DNA of 64,000 nt from Desmospora activa DSM 45169 (GCF_003046315.1 NZ_PZZP01000001.1:186001-250000); one strand, 5' to 3'; positions 25,438 to 35,362 are shown, numbered from the stretch's first letter. The notes: generated by a model not told the origin, from the letters alone. Numbers and translations are program-made.

Positions 25438-26928
25438 CTACATTCGCCGTTGTGCATACCGTGCCAGAGCGGGGTGGTGTTTACTCAGCTGGTGGTGCAA
25501 TTGGGCAAAGGTTTCTCGGATATCCCACTGCGCTTCAGGAGAGGTGCGAAGGTTAATGAGGTGATACATTTCCCACAGACTGGCCGTGGCAGTGATTTGG
25601 CGATGATGGGCATTGGTGACACAATAGGGAGCCGCCTCCGGATGCTCATCTTTGATGCGCATATAATGGTCTTCCGCACGCGCGATAAATTGTTGATAAG
25701 TCTCCGTTAAGCCTGCTTCCCGGATATGAGGCGGGATGGTATAACCGAAGCGAATGGTGGGTTCAGCAAAGGAGAAGTGCGTACCCCGATTGTGACGCAA
25801 TAGTTGGTGCCAGTTTGCTTCCGACAACTGCATCTCCATATGGTAAGAGAGATGGCGAAATTCGTCCCGGGGGTTATCAAAAAAGCGCAAGTGTTTTAAC
25901 GCCCGCTCTACGCAATCTTCTTTCAGCTCCCGGCTCCAGCTTTGTACCGTTTCAGCCACCGTAGCACGGTCCATCCCTTTATGGCTGATCAGAAGCTGGA
26001 TACAGACATGAGTCAAAGCTTGATCGTAATCGATCAGGTCAACAAAACGGGCACGGGGGCCGGTAAACGATTCTCCTTGTAAATCGGAGCCCGGTGGATT
26101 CAACGGCAGTTGATCCAGTTCACGCCGGGTTTCCAAGTGGTATTGACTCGGTTTGACATGTTTGAGCAGGGTAGGGATCACTTGGCTGATCTCCCGTTCC
26201 AGATCTTGGGCCAATTGACGCGATTCCAGGTTGGGACTGGATAAAAGTCGAACCAGGGTATCACGCAGGGCTCGTCCATTGCCGGTTAATCCCAGACTGG
26301 TGTAGGTGGCAAGGGTGAGAACATAACGGGCGTCCTCAAAGGCGATTTTCTCCACCCGGGATTGAAAGCGTTTGTCCGATTCTCCTTCTTGACGGGAGAG
26401 TGTTTGGGATAAATGAGGGATCAACCCTTGCAACAGCGCTTCATAGGTATCAAAGGCTGCTTCCTGCAATGCGAGATACTCCTGCCGTTCCCGCTCCGGC
26501 AGTGAGGCAGGTATGTAGACGGCTCCACGCTGCGGGCGCTGGTAGCGCTGGCTGTATTCGGTAAAGCTGTTGAAAGTGTTGGCCAGTTCCAGTTCAGCAG
26601 AAGCCAAACGGCTGATCTGCTCCACACCCAAGTGGGCAACGGCATGTTCTGCCACACTGCTGTGTCCATAACCTACTACCCATTTTTCATGAAAACGCGC
26701 CGCTTTTTGCGAATTTACCGTCGCCATGCCACCGGCGGTTGCACTGACGGCCAGCTCCTCATCCTGTAAGAGCTTTGCCAGGTTATCGCGGAAGCTGGCC
26801 GGACTGCGACTGACATAGGCGAAGATGACAGCGATGACTTCCTCCGGCAAATTATAGATGGCATAAACATTGCGATCCAGATTGGAAACATAACGGGTTA
26901 AATCGACTCTGTTAGCTTGGGTATCCAT
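25438..26928 (-). CDS. double-length, divergent ThyX-family protein
   Basis: 496 residues from the ATG at 26928, which has GGAGGAG upstream. The frame extends to 27003 without support. It resembles flavin-dependent thymidylate synthase in two successive parts. The first has GYGHSSVAEH (ThyX-like HSS.xEH) and TEYSQRYQ but lacks the RHR triad. The second has LLRHNRGTHFSF..PTIRF, an altered RHRxxSxNExSxRY motif. ThyX normally has about 220-250 residues and uses FAD, methylene-folate and NADPH to make dTMP. The altered motifs make true thymidylate synthase activity doubtful. Long members are known in Firmicutes under the ThyX name. It is monocistronic with its own terminator. Confidence 0.75.
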   Translation of the reverse strand: MDTQANRVDLTRYVSNLDRNVYAIYNLPEEVIAVIFAYVSRSPASFRDNLAKLLQDEELAVSATAGGMATVNSQKAARFHEKWVVGYGHSSVAEHAVAHLGVEQISRLASAELELANTFNSFTEYSQRYQRPQRGAVYIPASLPERERQEYLALQEAAFDTYEALLQGLIPHLSQTLSRQEGESDKRFQSRVEKIAFEDARYVLTLATYTSLGLTGNGRALRDTLVRLLSSPNLESRQLAQDLEREISQVIPTLLKHVKPSQYHLETRRELDQLPLNPPGSDLQGESFTGPRARFVDLIDYDQALTHVCIQLLISHKGMDRATVAETVQSWSRELKEDCVERALKHLRFFDNPRDEFRHLSYHMEMQLSEANWHQLLRHNRGTHFSFAEPTIRFGYTIPPHIREAGLTETYQQFIARAEDHYMRIKDEHPEAAPYCVTNAHHRQITATASLWEMYHLINLRTSPEAQWDIRETFAQLHHQLSKHHPALARYAQRRM

Positions 26929-27231
26929 TAATGACTCTCCTCCGTTTCCTGGGAAATAAAAACTGGATTTTCCCTGTGTTCCATTGTAATGGCCCTGTGT
27001 CATCCCGAGATTACTGACAAGCGGTTATGATAGACTCTTTCTTTCTCAGCCATCCAATCCCTTTTCTCGGGGTTTAACATCTCGATTTTGCTCCCGATTG
27101 GCCTGTTTTTCTGTGGAAGCGACAGATCAGTCCCTTTTATTGTATCAAGGGGTATCGGCCAAGCCTATTCTCAATCCTTGGGAAAAAGGACAGGCACAGC
27201 CGCATAACAGTGGTACAAGGAGGGATGGACA
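26929..27231 (+). other. intergenic, yunB upstream region
   Basis: 303 bp without a supported gene. CATAACAGT at about 27202-27210 resembles a sigma-E -10, as expected for yunB, but I see no clear -35. GGAGGGATGG precedes the yunB start. Confidence 0.35.
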
Positions 27232-28032
27232 ATGGGTTTTCGGCGGTTCCGCTTGCGAAAACAATCCTATAGCGGCTTGCGTTGGCGCAGGCGGGGCGGC
27301 ATTTGGTTTTTGGCCTTCGCCATTCTCTTCGCGGTACTCTTTCAAGTATTGTGGCTGTTGGAGACCAAATTGCAACCAACGTTGATTCATATCGCCCAAA
27401 CACAAGTGAAGCAGATTGCAGAAGAGGCAGTGACTGAAGCCGCTCGAGAACAAGTGGCGATGGGGGAAGAGATGAACGATATCATGGTGGTTGAACGGAA
27501 CCAGGATAACACGATTTCGTTTGTGCAGATCGATCAGCAAGTGCAAGCCAAAGTATATGAACGGACTAGAACCAGTATACAGGATGTGATTCACCGATTG
27601 GAAAATGAAAGTGTCGGAATTACGTTGGGGCAAGCATTACAGAGTAATGTTTTGGCGCAATACGGACCGCAGATTCCCGTTGAAATGTGGCCCAAGGGAG
27701 CCCCACATATCGATCTGCACCCCCGAATGGAAGCGGCAGGGGTAAACAATGTCATGGTGACACTGATGATGGATATCCGAATTGAGATGAGTGTGGTGGT
27801 TCCCTTTACCACGGAAACCGTCAATGTCGATACAGAGATTCCGCTGGCTCAAGCTGTGGTTGTAGGAGAAGTACCGCAGTTCTATTACTACAACGATATG
27901 GGAGGCAGCATCCAAAAAGGGACACCTTCCCAAGGAAACACGGGAAGAGGGGCGGGAAATCAGGGGCAGACACCCTCTTCACAAGAGCATCCGCCGGTTC
28001 CTCCAATTCTGCCTCCCGTGCAAACGGACTGA
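27232..28032 (+). CDS. yunB: sporulation protein YunB
   Basis: 266 residues. A basic N-terminus and one membrane segment (about 23-43, IWFLAFAILFAVLFQVLWLL) are followed by an extracytoplasmic domain with conserved phrases (IAQTQVKQIAEEAVTEA, MWPKGAPHIDLHPRMEAAGVN, and the VPFTTETVNVDTEIPLAQAVVVGEVPQFYY region). This is YunB, a sigma-E-dependent protein needed for normal sporulation in B. subtilis, probably located in the forespore outer membrane. The C-terminal 50 residues are a low-complexity Gly/Pro/Gln tail. It stands alone here, whereas in B. subtilis it neighbours lytH. Confidence 0.88.
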   Translation: MGFRRFRLRKQSYSGLRWRRRGGIWFLAFAILFAVLFQVLWLLETKLQPTLIHIAQTQVKQIAEEAVTEAAREQVAMGEEMNDIMVVERNQDNTISFVQIDQQVQAKVYERTRTSIQDVIHRLENESVGITLGQALQSNVLAQYGPQIPVEMWPKGAPHIDLHPRMEAAGVNNVMVTLMMDIRIEMSVVVPFTTETVNVDTEIPLAQAVVVGEVPQFYYYNDMGGSIQKGTPSQGNTGRGAGNQGQTPSSQEHPPVPPILPPVQTD

Positions 28033-28238
28033 GGTTGATTATAAAGACTGTAGGTGCCTATCTGCTTATCACACTTCAATCATTTGGATGATTAACATAC
28101 CTGTCCAATTGTGTATTTTACAGCGAAAGACCAAGGGATTTGAGCGGCTGATCGCGAATCTATTTATTTATAAAATTTTTTCATATTTTGTCTTGAACTA
28201 ATTATCCTTTAAATTTCAACAAGATTTGAGGTGACTTC

Positions 28239-29246
28239 ATGGCGGAGGCGTTATTGGAGATTTCCCGCTTTCAGATGCACTTTCATACGGATAAGGGAGT
28301 AGTGAAGGCGGTCGATGGTATCGATATGACGGTAAACGAAGGAGAAGTGGTGGGCTTGGTGGGGGAGTCCGGCTGTGGCAAGAGTGTCACTTCCCTGTCG
28401 ATTATGGGGTTGGTCCCCCAACCTCCAGGTAAGGTTGCTGGTGGGGTTATCCGCTTGGCGGGTAAAGAGTTAACCTCGCTCAGCGGTAAACAGTGGCAAC
28501 AGGTTCGTGGCAATGAGGTCTCCATGATTTTTCAGGAACCGATGACTTCCCTCAATCCTGTCTTTACCATCGGCAATCAGATGGTGGAAGCCATCCGGCA
28601 ACACCATGACGAAAGTAAAACGGAAGCGTGCAAACGGGCGCTTATTGCGTTGAAAGAGGTGGGAATCTCCCGGGAAGGTATCCTAAACGAATATCCCCAC
28701 CAGCTGTCCGGCGGGATGCGGCAGCGCGTGATGATTGCCATGGCGATGGTGTGTAGACCGAAGTTGTTGATTGCGGATGAACCCACCACCGCGCTGGATG
28801 TGACGATCCAGGCTCAGATATTGGATCTGATGCGCCGCCTCAATCGGGAGACGGGTACCGCCATTCTGATGATTACCCATGATCTGGGGGTTGTGGCGGA
28901 GATCTGTGATCGGATCGTTGTGATGTATGCTGGGCAGGTCGTAGAAGAAGCGGATGTGCGCACATTATTCCGCGATCCCCGTCATCCCTATACCCGGGGA
29001 TTGATGCAATCAATTCCACAATTGGACAAGCGGAAGGAACGCCTCTATTCCATCCCGGGAAATGTTCCTAATCCGCGGCAGATGCCGTCGGGGTGTCGCT
29101 TTGCGCCGCGGTGTGAATTGGCGATGGATCGCTGTCGTGAACAGGAGCCTCCCCTCTTTACATTGGGAGAGGGACAGCTTAGCCGTTGCTGGCTCCATGA
29201 CGGGCAAGGGGGGACGGAACATGACAGCCACACCGACACTGCTTGA
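28239..29246 (+). CDS. peptide ABC transporter ATP-binding protein (OppD/DppD type)
   Basis: 335 residues. Walker A is GESGCGKS, the Q loop is [10 protein letters not shown], the ABC signature is LSGGMRQRV and Walker B is [12 protein letters not shown], followed by the switch His in TITHDLGVV-like MITHDLGVV. The C-terminal Opp-type extension has its Cys-rich motif ([20 protein letters not shown]), which in this family binds an iron-sulfur cluster. First gene of the five-gene importer DFABC. The next gene overlaps it by 26 bp, so translation is coupled. The GAGGTGAC Shine-Dalgarno precedes the ATG. Confidence 0.93.
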   Translation: MAEALLEISRFQMHFHTDKGVVKAVDGIDMTVNEGEVVGLVGESGCGKSVTSLSIMGLVPQPPGKVAGGVIRLAGKELTSLSGKQWQQVRGNEVSMIFQEPMTSLNPVFTIGNQMVEAIRQHHDESKTEACKRALIALKEVGISREGILNEYPHQLSGGMRQRVMIAMAMVCRPKLLIADEPTTALDVTIQAQILDLMRRLNRETGTAILMITHDLGVVAEICDRIVVMYAGQVVEEADVRTLFRDPRHPYTRGLMQSIPQLDKRKERLYSIPGNVPNPRQMPSGCRFAPRCELAMDRCREQEPPLFTLGEGQLSRCWLHDGQGGTEHDSHTDTA

Positions 29247-30198
29247 GGTAGAAGGTCTAAAAAAATATTATCCGATTCGCGGTGGGGTTTTCGGTCGCCG
29301 CACCGGTGATGTAAAAGCGGTGGATGGCGTCTCCTTCTCCGTCCGTGCAGGCGAAACTCTGGGGATCGTAGGGGAATCAGGGTGCGGGAAATCCACAACC
29401 GGACGGGCAATTTTACGCTTGGAGGAGCCGACGGCGGGAGATGTTCGCTTTAAAGGGATATCGCTTCCTTCCCTCCATGCCGAAGCGATGCGACAGATGC
29501 GACGGCAGTTACAGATGGTGTTCCAGGACCCCTTTGCTTCGCTCAATCCGCGCAAAAAGGCGGGGGCGATTATCGAAGAGCCGCTGTTGGTGCATGGAAT
29601 CGGAGACGCTAAGGAAAGAAGGCAACAGGTGCAAGAACTTTTGCATGTGGTCGGACTTGATTCATATCACGCAGAACGCTTTCCTCATCAGTTTAGCGGA
29701 GGGCAGCGGCAGCGTATCGGCATTGCTCGCGCCTTGGCGGTGCGACCCAAACTGATCGTCGCAGATGAGCCGGTTTCCGCGCTAGATGTATCGATTCAAT
29801 CGCAGGTGCTTAATTTATTGGAAGATTTACAGGAATCATTCGATTTAACCTATATCTTTATCGCTCACGATTTAAGTGTGGTGCGTCATATCAGCGATCG
29901 GATCGGTGTGATGTATCTGGGGCGGATGGTGGAACTGGCAGAACGGGATGAACTATACGATCATCCGATCCACCCCTACACCCAAGCGCTTCTATCGGCG
30001 GTGCCAATACCCAATCCCGCTGCCAAACGGGAGCGCATCGTCTTGCAGGGGGATGTTCCTAACCCGAAAGATCCGCCGAGCGGATGCGCTTTTCATACCC
30101 GCTGTCCCTATGTGATGGAGATTTGTCGCCAGGAGCGCCCTTTGTTTCGGAATCAGGGTGGCGGACACTTCGCCGCTTGTCATCTGACGGAGAAGTAA
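29221..30198 (+). CDS. peptide ABC transporter ATP-binding protein (OppF/DppF type)
   Basis: 325 residues from the ATG at 29221, inside the end of the OppD-like gene. The frame is open further upstream, but that part is antiparallel coding noise. Motifs: GESGCGKST (Walker A), [28 protein letters not shown] (signature), [10 protein letters not shown] (Walker B), IAHDLSVV. It has the C-terminal Cys cluster [15 protein letters not shown] like its partner. It forms the heterodimeric motor with the OppD-like subunit. Confidence 0.93.
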   Translation: MTATPTLLEVEGLKKYYPIRGGVFGRRTGDVKAVDGVSFSVRAGETLGIVGESGCGKSTTGRAILRLEEPTAGDVRFKGISLPSLHAEAMRQMRRQLQMVFQDPFASLNPRKKAGAIIEEPLLVHGIGDAKERRQQVQELLHVVGLDSYHAERFPHQFSGGQRQRIGIARALAVRPKLIVADEPVSALDVSIQSQVLNLLEDLQESFDLTYIFIAHDLSVVRHISDRIGVMYLGRMVELAERDELYDHPIHPYTQALLSAVPIPNPAAKRERIVLQGDVPNPKDPPSGCAFHTRCPYVMEICRQERPLFRNQGGGHFAACHLTEK

Positions 30199-30411
30199 AT
30201 GGCAGGTGAGGAGGTGAGAAAGGGAAACAGGACCGAGATAGTAGCAGGAGTGCCGGAAAATTGGGCGGGCAGGGGGAGGTTTTGTTTTAATGGTGGATGG
30301 TTCAACAATTTTGTTTGTATCCGCAACAGAAAGTTGTGTTTTGTAAGGGAAAGCAGTTTTGCTGTGTTTGAAGGATGCTATCAATGATCAGTTTGGGGGT
30401 CAATCAATCTC
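30199..30411 (+). other. gap between ATPase and binding-protein genes
   Basis: 213 bp. It contains a 62-codon frame (30199-30387) that has a Shine-Dalgarno-like GGAGG but resembles nothing and has an unnatural composition. It is probably a leader or promoter region for the more highly expressed binding protein. Confidence 0.3.
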
Positions 30412-32022
30412 ATGAAAAAACAAAAATGCTGGATGCTATCATTGGCAGTTTTGCTCGTCTGTTCGTCAGTATTGGTCGCTTGTGGCGGCGGGAGTGGCGC
30501 AGATCATAACGGAAAAACCTTGATCTATGGGCGCGGGGCGGATTCCACCATGTTGGATCCATCGCTGGTGACAGATGGAGAATCGTTTATTGTGACGGAG
30601 AACGTCTTTAACGGTTTGCTCGGCTTTGAGAAGGACAGTATGGAAGTCGTGCCGGCGTTGGCTGAGTCCTGGGAAGAGTCGGATGACGGCAAAACGTGGA
30701 CCTTTCAACTGCGGGAAGGGGTAAAGTTTCACGACGGGACCGACTTTAATGCCGATGCGGTGGTGTTTAACTTTGAGCGTTGGGCGAAACAGGAACTCCT
30801 CCCCACCGAGAAAGATGCTTATATCTATTATGGTTCCATGTTTGGCGGCTATGAAGGAGACGAGGGTCACATCATCGAGAGCGTGACAGCGCTGGATGAA
30901 ACCACCGTCCAATTTAAACTGAAAGAACCCCAAGGGCCCTTTTTGGCCAACCTGGCGATGTCTCCCTTTGGGCTCGCTTCTCCCACTGCAGTGAAGGGGG
31001 ACCCGAAGAAGTTTGCAGAAAATCCGGTAGGAACCGGTCCTTTCAAGTTTGAAAGCTGGAAAAAGGGCGATACGATCACCGTCGTTAAAAACGAAGATTA
31101 CTGGGAAGAAGGGTTGCCCAAGCTAGATAAGGTAATCTTTCAGTCGATTCCAGATAATTCGGCCCGTTTGACTGCACTACAATCCGGTGATATCGACATC
31201 ATGGACGGTCTCAACCCGGACGACAGTGAGACGGTCTCCGCCAACGACCAATTTCAACTGTATGAGCGGCCACCGATGAATGTGGGGTATCTTGCTTTCA
31301 ATGTGGAAAAGGAACCGTTTAAGGATCGTAAAGTACGGCAAGCGTTAAATCATGCCGTCAACAAAGAAGGATTGATTAAGAGCTTCTACGGCGGTAAGGC
31401 GGAACCGGCCACCAATCCGATGCCGCCATCGATCTGGGGATTTAATCAGGATATCGAAGGTTATGAGTATGATTTGGAGAAAGCGAAGGAACTGTTGGAA
31501 GAAGCCGGTTATAAAGACGGATTTGAAGTGGAGTTTCACGCGATGCCAGCTCCCCGCCCCTATATGCCTGACGGCAGGAAAATTGCGGAGTATATACAAG
31601 CCGATTTTGAAAAAATCGGAGTAAAGACAAAAATCGTCAGCCCGGAGTGGACTACTTATCTGGAAGAGACCAATCAAGGCAAGCATGATATGGCGTTACT
31701 TGGCTGGACAGGAGATAACGGCGACCCTGACAACTTCCTGTATGTATTGTTGGACAAAGACAACGCCCGGAAACCGGCCAACAATATTGCTTTCTACAAA
31801 AGCGACAAGTTACACGATATCCTGATCAAAGCACAGCGGGAGACGGATCAGGATAAGCGCAGCGAACTGTACCAGGAAGCGCAGGAAATCATCAATAATG
31901 ACGCACCCTGGGTGCCGTTGGTTTACGCCAATCCCACCTTGGCAGCACAATCCAATGTGGAAGGCTTCACCCCCCATCCCAAAGGTTCCGATAAATTGAA
32001 AGAAGTGGACATCGGTCAGTGA
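30412..32022 (+). CDS. peptide ABC transporter substrate-binding lipoprotein (DppA/OppA family)
   Basis: 536 residues. The N-terminal lipoprotein signal has lipobox LVAC (Cys at about residue 24), so it is anchored on the outer face of the membrane. The mature part is a class C (SBP family 5) binding protein: DPSLVTDGES near the start, AESWEESDDGKTWTFQLREG with the family's KFHDGT motif, PVGTGPFKFESW and RKVRQALNHAVNKE. By similarity to DppA-type proteins a di- or oligopeptide is the likely ligand. A stem with a T-tract follows the stop and may lower permease expression relative to this gene. Confidence 0.92.
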   Translation: MKKQKCWMLSLAVLLVCSSVLVACGGGSGADHNGKTLIYGRGADSTMLDPSLVTDGESFIVTENVFNGLLGFEKDSMEVVPALAESWEESDDGKTWTFQLREGVKFHDGTDFNADAVVFNFERWAKQELLPTEKDAYIYYGSMFGGYEGDEGHIIESVTALDETTVQFKLKEPQGPFLANLAMSPFGLASPTAVKGDPKKFAENPVGTGPFKFESWKKGDTITVVKNEDYWEEGLPKLDKVIFQSIPDNSARLTALQSGDIDIMDGLNPDDSETVSANDQFQLYERPPMNVGYLAFNVEKEPFKDRKVRQALNHAVNKEGLIKSFYGGKAEPATNPMPPSIWGFNQDIEGYEYDLEKAKELLEEAGYKDGFEVEFHAMPAPRPYMPDGRKIAEYIQADFEKIGVKTKIVSPEWTTYLEETNQGKHDMALLGWTGDNGDPDNFLYVLLDKDNARKPANNIAFYKSDKLHDILIKAQRETDQDKRSELYQEAQEIINNDAPWVPLVYANPTLAAQSNVEGFTPHPKGSDKLKEVDIGQ

Positions 32023-32035
32023 CAATAACAGGGCG

Positions 32036-32067
32036 GCGTTGCTGACCGCAACGCTGTCTTCTTTTTA
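32036..32067 (+). terminator. attenuator-like hairpin between binding-protein and permease genes
   Basis: 7-bp arms GCGTTGC and GCAACGC around TGACC are followed by TCTTCTTTTT. The position after the lipoprotein gene and before oppB fits partial termination, which would keep the binding protein in excess. Confidence 0.55.
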
Positions 32068-32296
32068 TCAAAGGGAGGGAGTCGTGTATTGCTAAAACGA
32101 CCTTTCGCCATTCTACTCAGCGAAGAATCTGGAAGGAGGGCGTTAAGGGGCAGCATTCTTCTCTGTAATGCTTTCGCAAGGTTTTGCCCCTGCCCGACTG
32201 AAAGATTCAGAGCGGACAGCCATCGCCTCTTTTCAAAATGGCAACTGGAACGTGGCAGTACAGGACATCCCACAAATGGAGGATGGTGAAAAGCCG

Positions 32297-33307
32297 ATGA
32301 TTGCGTACACCATACGAAGACTGCTAATGCTGATACCTGTTTTAATCGGCATGTCCATCATCACGTTTTCCATCGTTCATGCGATCCCGGGAGGTCCCGC
32401 TCAGGCGATCTTGGGTGAGCGCGCCACTCCGGAAGCGATAGCGCAACTGAACGAAAAAATGGGACTCAATGATCCGTTAACGATTCAATATTTTCGCTAT
32501 GTCGGCAACCTGCTCCAAGGGGATTTCGGCACATCGCTGAAGACGGGACGACCGATCGTGGAAGAGATGGGGCCCTATCTGGCGGCGACGTTTGAATTGG
32601 CTTTTTTCGCCATGGCTTTTGCCATTTTTTTTGGTGTCAATCTCGGTATTTTATCCGCTTGGCGTCATAATAGCGTTATCGATTACACTGGGATGATTAT
32701 CGCCTTGGTCGGGGTGTCGATGCCGATTTTTTGGTTAGGGTTAATGGAACAGTGGATATTTGCACAAGAACTGGGGTGGCTGCCTTCCAACGGGCGGATT
32801 GACCCGCGGATGGGCTTTGAATCGATCACTAATTTTTATTTTTTGGATGCGTTGTTGCGAGGAGATTTTGTCGCGTTGCAAGAAGTGCTCAGTCATCTGT
32901 TGTTGCCTGCCATCGCCCTGGGGACGATTCCGTTGGCTATTATCGCCCGTATGACCCGTTCCAGCATGTTGGAAGTGATGGGCTCCGATTATATCCGTAC
33001 GGCACGGGCCAAAGGGGTTAGTGAAGGAATCGTCGTTTATAAGCACGCTTTAAAAAACGCTTTTATCCCCATTGTGACGGTGTTTGGTCTGCAGATGGGA
33101 ATGTTGCTGGGTGGAGCGGTGTTGACAGAGACAATCTTTAGCTGGCCGGGGGTAGGACGTTACTTATATGACGCCATCAATGCCCGTGATTACCCGGTGA
33201 TTCAATCCGGCATCCTGGTGGTGGCGACAATCTTTGTCTTAATCAATTTGATCGTGGATCTACTCTATGCTTATATCGATCCCCGTATTCACTATGGGAA
33301 GGAGTGA
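32297..33307 (+). CDS. peptide ABC transporter permease (OppB/DppB type)
   Basis: 336 residues from the ATG at 32297. The frame goes up to 32168 but this start gives the canonical RRLLMLIPVLIGMSIITF first segment. Six membrane segments. The EAA loop is visible as YIRTARAKGVSEGIVVYKHALKNA, which contacts the ATPases. A 90-bp piece of a very similar gene occurs inverted at 35363-35450. The gap from the binding-protein stop is about 270 bp and contains a hairpin. Confidence 0.92.
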   Translation: MIAYTIRRLLMLIPVLIGMSIITFSIVHAIPGGPAQAILGERATPEAIAQLNEKMGLNDPLTIQYFRYVGNLLQGDFGTSLKTGRPIVEEMGPYLAATFELAFFAMAFAIFFGVNLGILSAWRHNSVIDYTGMIIALVGVSMPIFWLGLMEQWIFAQELGWLPSNGRIDPRMGFESITNFYFLDALLRGDFVALQEVLSHLLLPAIALGTIPLAIIARMTRSSMLEVMGSDYIRTARAKGVSEGIVVYKHALKNAFIPIVTVFGLQMGMLLGGAVLTETIFSWPGVGRYLYDAINARDYPVIQSGILVVATIFVLINLIVDLLYAYIDPRIHYGKE

Positions 33308-33312
33308 AGAGG

Positions 33313-34215
33313 ATGTCTCTTAATGTTCCAACGATCCTGCCTGATCCGTCCCCAAAGGAAGAAAGCCAACTGGCGGAGACTCCTATCCGCGATACATGGC
33401 GTGCACTGTTGCGCCATCGTTCTGCGGTGATCGGTGGTATGATCATCCTTTGCTTTGTCATCATGGCCTTGATCGCACCGTTGCTCCTCCCGTATGGATA
33501 CAACCAAATCGACGCCAATAACCGTTTGGAAGCTCCATCGGCGGAACACTGGTTTGGAACCGACGATATGGGGCGGGATATCTTTGCTCGGGTGGTGTAC
33601 GGCGCCCGCATCTCGTTGTGGGTGGGTTTATTCGCCATTACCGGCTCCATAGTGGTCGGATCGCTTCTCGGCTTGATCGCAGGATATTACGGGGGATGGC
33701 GTGATGCCGTGATATCCCGCATCTTCGATATCCTATTGGCGTTTCCATCCATTCTGCTGGCGATCGCGATTGTAGCCATGCTGGGTCCCAATCTACAAAA
33801 CGCCATGTACGCCATTGCTATTATTAACATTCCCACATTTGGCCGCTTGCTGCGATCCCGGGTGATCAGCATCAAAAATGAAGATTACGTTTTGGCGGCT
33901 AAAGCGGTGGGAATGAGGAATACACGCATTTTGTTTCACCACATTCTCCCTAACTCCTGGACCCCGATCATGGTGCAGGGTACGCTCGGTTTTGCCACAG
34001 CTGTGTTGGAAGCTGCTGCCCTCGGCTTTATCGGCTTAGGCGCACAACCGCCGGATCCGGAGTGGGGCAAGATGTTGGCGGATTCCCGCGGTTTTATCCA
34101 AACGGCTCCCTGGACGATGATTTTTCCCGGTTTAGCCATTATGCTTACCGTCTTGGGATTCAACCTGTTGGGCGACGGTTTACGTGATGTGTTTGACCCG
34201 CGGATGAAACAGTGA
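33313..34215 (+). CDS. peptide ABC transporter permease (OppC/DppC type)
   Basis: 300 residues from the ATG at 33313, with GAAGGAG 9 bp upstream. A GTG at 33304 abuts the Shine-Dalgarno. The soluble N-terminal segment is followed by six membrane helices. The HWFGTDDMGRDIFARVVYGAR stretch is the OppC signature, and the EAA loop is KAVGMRNTRILFHHILPN. Last gene of the importer. Its terminator overlaps the 3' end of the convergent fabH gene. Confidence 0.92.
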   Translation: MSLNVPTILPDPSPKEESQLAETPIRDTWRALLRHRSAVIGGMIILCFVIMALIAPLLLPYGYNQIDANNRLEAPSAEHWFGTDDMGRDIFARVVYGARISLWVGLFAITGSIVVGSLLGLIAGYYGGWRDAVISRIFDILLAFPSILLAIAIVAMLGPNLQNAMYAIAIINIPTFGRLLRSRVISIKNEDYVLAAKAVGMRNTRILFHHILPNSWTPIMVQGTLGFATAVLEAAALGFIGLGAQPPDPEWGKMLADSRGFIQTAPWTMIFPGLAIMLTVLGFNLLGDGLRDVFDPRMKQ

Positions 34216-34217
34216 GC

Positions 34218-34256
34218 AAAAACCCCTGGTGATCCTATGGTCACCGAGGGGTTTTT
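34218..34256. terminator. bidirectional terminator shared by oppC-like and fabH
   Basis: AAAAACCCCTGGTGA and TCACCGAGGGGTTTTT pair around a short loop. The right arm includes the stop codon region of fabH (stop at 34241-34243), so the terminator is partly coding. Confidence 0.85.
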
Positions 34257-35248
34257 GTTGGGAGCCATTTTAATAATAGGCCTGCGTGTACCAGTCCACC
34301 ACCAAATCCATAGAGGAGTAAGGTATCCCCTGATTGAACTTTACCTTCTCGGATGCCGCCTGCCAAAGCGAGCGGAATGGTGGCAGCAGAGGTATTGCCG
34401 TATCTCTCCATGCTCATGAGCGTTTTTTCCAATGGAAAGCCGCTTTTTTCGCATATGGTTTCAATCATGCGGGCATTGGCACTATGAGGGATAAACCAAT
34501 CGACATCATCCAGGGAAAGCTCTGTCTGATCCATGAGGCTGTGCATACCTGTTGGAACCGTTGTGACAGCCCAGCGATAAACCTCACGCCCGTTTTGCAC
34601 GATCTGTCCGTGATCTTTTACGGGTTGACCGTCCAGCTGATCGGATAGGTGGGTGCGGTATAGATGAATTCCCCCTTCCCCTTTGGTGGCACCAATATAG
34701 CTGGCAAGAAATCCAGGGTTCTCCTCCGTGTATTCCACCAAAGCAGCCCCTGCCCCATCACCGAAAAGGATACAGGTTGTCCGATCGCTAAAGTCGGTCG
34801 TCTTTGACAACGTTTCCGCACCGATCACCAGCACTTTCCGGTTCATCCCTGCTGTGACCAAGGCATTGGCCATATTGAGCCCATATACAAACCCGGCGCA
34901 AGTAGCGTGGAGATCAATGGCACCCGTATGTTTGATCTCAAAATGGGATTGAATCCGACTGGCGACACTGGGAAAGACATGATCAGGAGTGGAGGTGGCG
35001 ACGAGGATCATATCGACATCGTCTACTTTTATGTCGTATTGCTGTATCATGTTTGTGACTGCTGTGATCGCAAGATCGGAAGTAAACTCCTGTTTCCCAG
35101 CAAATCGGCGTTCCCGGATGCCTGTGCGTTGAACGATCCACTCGTCACTGGTATCGACAATCGTTTCAAAGTAATCATTGCCGATTACTTCTTCAGGTAC
35201 ATGGATTCCAATCGCCGTTATCGTCGCTTTTGATTGCAATGCTGTCAC
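34241..35248 (-). CDS. fabH: 3-oxoacyl-ACP synthase III (FabH)
   Basis: 335 residues, full length. The catalytic triad of KAS III is visible: Cys117 in ATCAGFVYG, His255 in IPHSANARM and Asn285 in RYGNTSAATIP. The C-terminal GFGGGLVHAGLLLKW is also typical. The reaction is condensation of a branched or short acyl-CoA with malonyl-ACP to start fatty-acid synthesis. It lies alone, without fabF, like the second FabH (FabHB) of Bacillus. The promoter upstream has an extended -10 and an 8-bp direct repeat (listed separately). The 3' end overlaps the convergent terminator. Confidence 0.93.
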   Translation of the reverse strand: MTALQSKATITAIGIHVPEEVIGNDYFETIVDTSDEWIVQRTGIRERRFAGKQEFTSDLAITAVTNMIQQYDIKVDDVDMILVATSTPDHVFPSVASRIQSHFEIKHTGAIDLHATCAGFVYGLNMANALVTAGMNRKVLVIGAETLSKTTDFSDRTTCILFGDGAGAALVEYTEENPGFLASYIGATKGEGGIHLYRTHLSDQLDGQPVKDHGQIVQNGREVYRWAVTTVPTGMHSLMDQTELSLDDVDWFIPHSANARMIETICEKSGFPLEKTLMSMERYGNTSAATIPLALAGGIREGKVQSGDTLLLYGFGGGLVHAGLLLKWLPTKTPR

Positions 35249-35267
35249 TCCTTCACACTTTGCTACA

Positions 35268-35300
35268 ATTATATCACCTGGTATTAAAGGTTGGTACTAA
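35268..35300 (-). promoter_or_regulatory. fabH promoter with direct-repeat operator candidate
   Basis: On the minus strand an extended -10 TGATATAAT (TATAAT at 35268-35273) lies just downstream of two half-sites, TTAGTACC and TTAATACC (plus-strand GGTACTAA at 35293-35300 and GGTATTAA at 35280-35287, 13 bp apart). TTAGTACC resembles a half-site of the FapR lipid-synthesis repressor, but the two sites are in direct orientation, not inverted. FapR control is thus only a possibility. Confidence 0.4.
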
Positions 35301-35362
35301 ATTTATTTTTCGATGCTTTGGGACGGCATTCTTAGGCAGAAGCCGAGCAAATGATCCCTTCA

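Noticed and set aside
30199-30387. 62-codon frame between the OppF-like and binding-protein genes
   Set aside because: Unusual composition, no family and the start is adjacent to the preceding stop; probably chance.
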